Part shown: one piece after another, positions 15,157 through 15,209 of the stretch
How positions within the stretch are numbered: position 1 is the first letter of the stretch
How the letters are laid out: every line of letters starts with the position of its first letter
NCBI GenBank assembly: GCA_964644025.1
Contig: CAZXVW010000108.1
Span: 1-15,209, forward strand
Length of the DNA stretch: 15,209 nt
Reading direction: 5' to 3'
Source of the DNA: CAZXVW01 sp964644025
Lineage (GTDB): Bacteria > Acidobacteriota > Terriglobia > Bryobacterales > Bryobacteraceae
Translations under genes and position numbers: made by a program
The notes under the pieces: model-generated
Told to the model about the DNA's origin: nothing
What the model saw: only the letters and a program-made list of their open reading frames with translations
The model's database searches: none

Positions 15157-15209
15157 TGGCGGGGACGACGAGACTCGAACTCGCGACCTCCGGCGTGACA
15201 GGCCGGCGT
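15157..15209 (-). tRNA. tRNA-Asp (anticodon GTC), 3' part, cut by the window edge
   Basis: Read on the minus strand, the segment contains an anticodon arm with stem CCGGC/GCCGG around loop CTGTCAC (anticodon GTC), then the variable loop, then a T-arm GCGAG-TTCGAGT-CTCGT. The acceptor strand CGTCCCC with discriminator G and an encoded CCA (15157-15159) completes the 3' end. G73 fits tRNA-Asp. The D-arm and 5' acceptor strand lie beyond the window. The gene converges on the He_PIG gene, ending 21 bases from its stop. Confidence 0.93.

Noticed and set aside
15136..15209. tRNA-associated integration site
   Set aside because: A tRNA end is present but there is no integrase, direct repeat or foreign gene in the window.

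Overview
This 15.2 kb window is GC-rich bacterial chromosome. The closest match I can suggest from reading alone is an Acidobacteriota of the Bryobacterales/Solibacter type. The basis is the high GC, a gene style rich in exported beta-propeller and putative-Ig (He_PIG) repeat proteins, a small DinB protein with a signal peptide, and a YncE-propeller/phosphoesterase fusion. This is an inference from gene content, not a database match. I see no mobile elements, CRISPR arrays or phage genes, and no stretch over 300 bases lacks a gene.

Layout. (1) 49-846: a small exported lytic transglycosylase, whose end overlaps that of a convergent exported DinB-like protein (843-1448, minus). (2) 1603-2781: a two-domain receiver/HD-GYP protein, predicted to degrade cyclic-di-GMP, followed after 60 bases by a coiled-coil/class I methyltransferase (2842-4131) with a 42-residue periodic stalk. 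(3) 4225-8154, minus strand: a YncE-propeller/alkaline-phosphatase-superfamily exported protein and, three bases downstream, an unrecognised exported protein that resembles a degenerate glycoside hydrolase. (4) 8255-10840, plus strand: a compact operon of a Rossmann/DUF2520 gene, panB and panC, with gene overlaps of 8 and 1-4 bases. It is divergent from block 3, and the two may share a symmetric -10 element at 8161-8168. (5) 11006-15135, plus strand: three exported proteins in a tight operon behind a good sigma-70-type promoter. They are an Ig-like protein with a C-proximal membrane helix, a propeller-like protein, and a 799-residue protein with an IPT/TIG-like domain, five He_PIG repeats and an unrecognised C-terminal region. 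(6) 15157 to the end, minus strand: the 3' part of a tRNA-Asp(GTC) gene, cut by the window edge.

How it fits together. The clearest pathway is pantothenate (vitamin B5/CoA) synthesis. PanB makes ketopantoate and PanC joins pantoate to beta-alanine. The reductase between these two steps (PanE) is absent here, and the Rossmann/DUF2520 gene heading the operon is a strong candidate for it. The last three genes look like a co-expressed exported module of unknown role. The methyltransferase and HD-GYP gene may be co-transcribed, but no shared function is evident.
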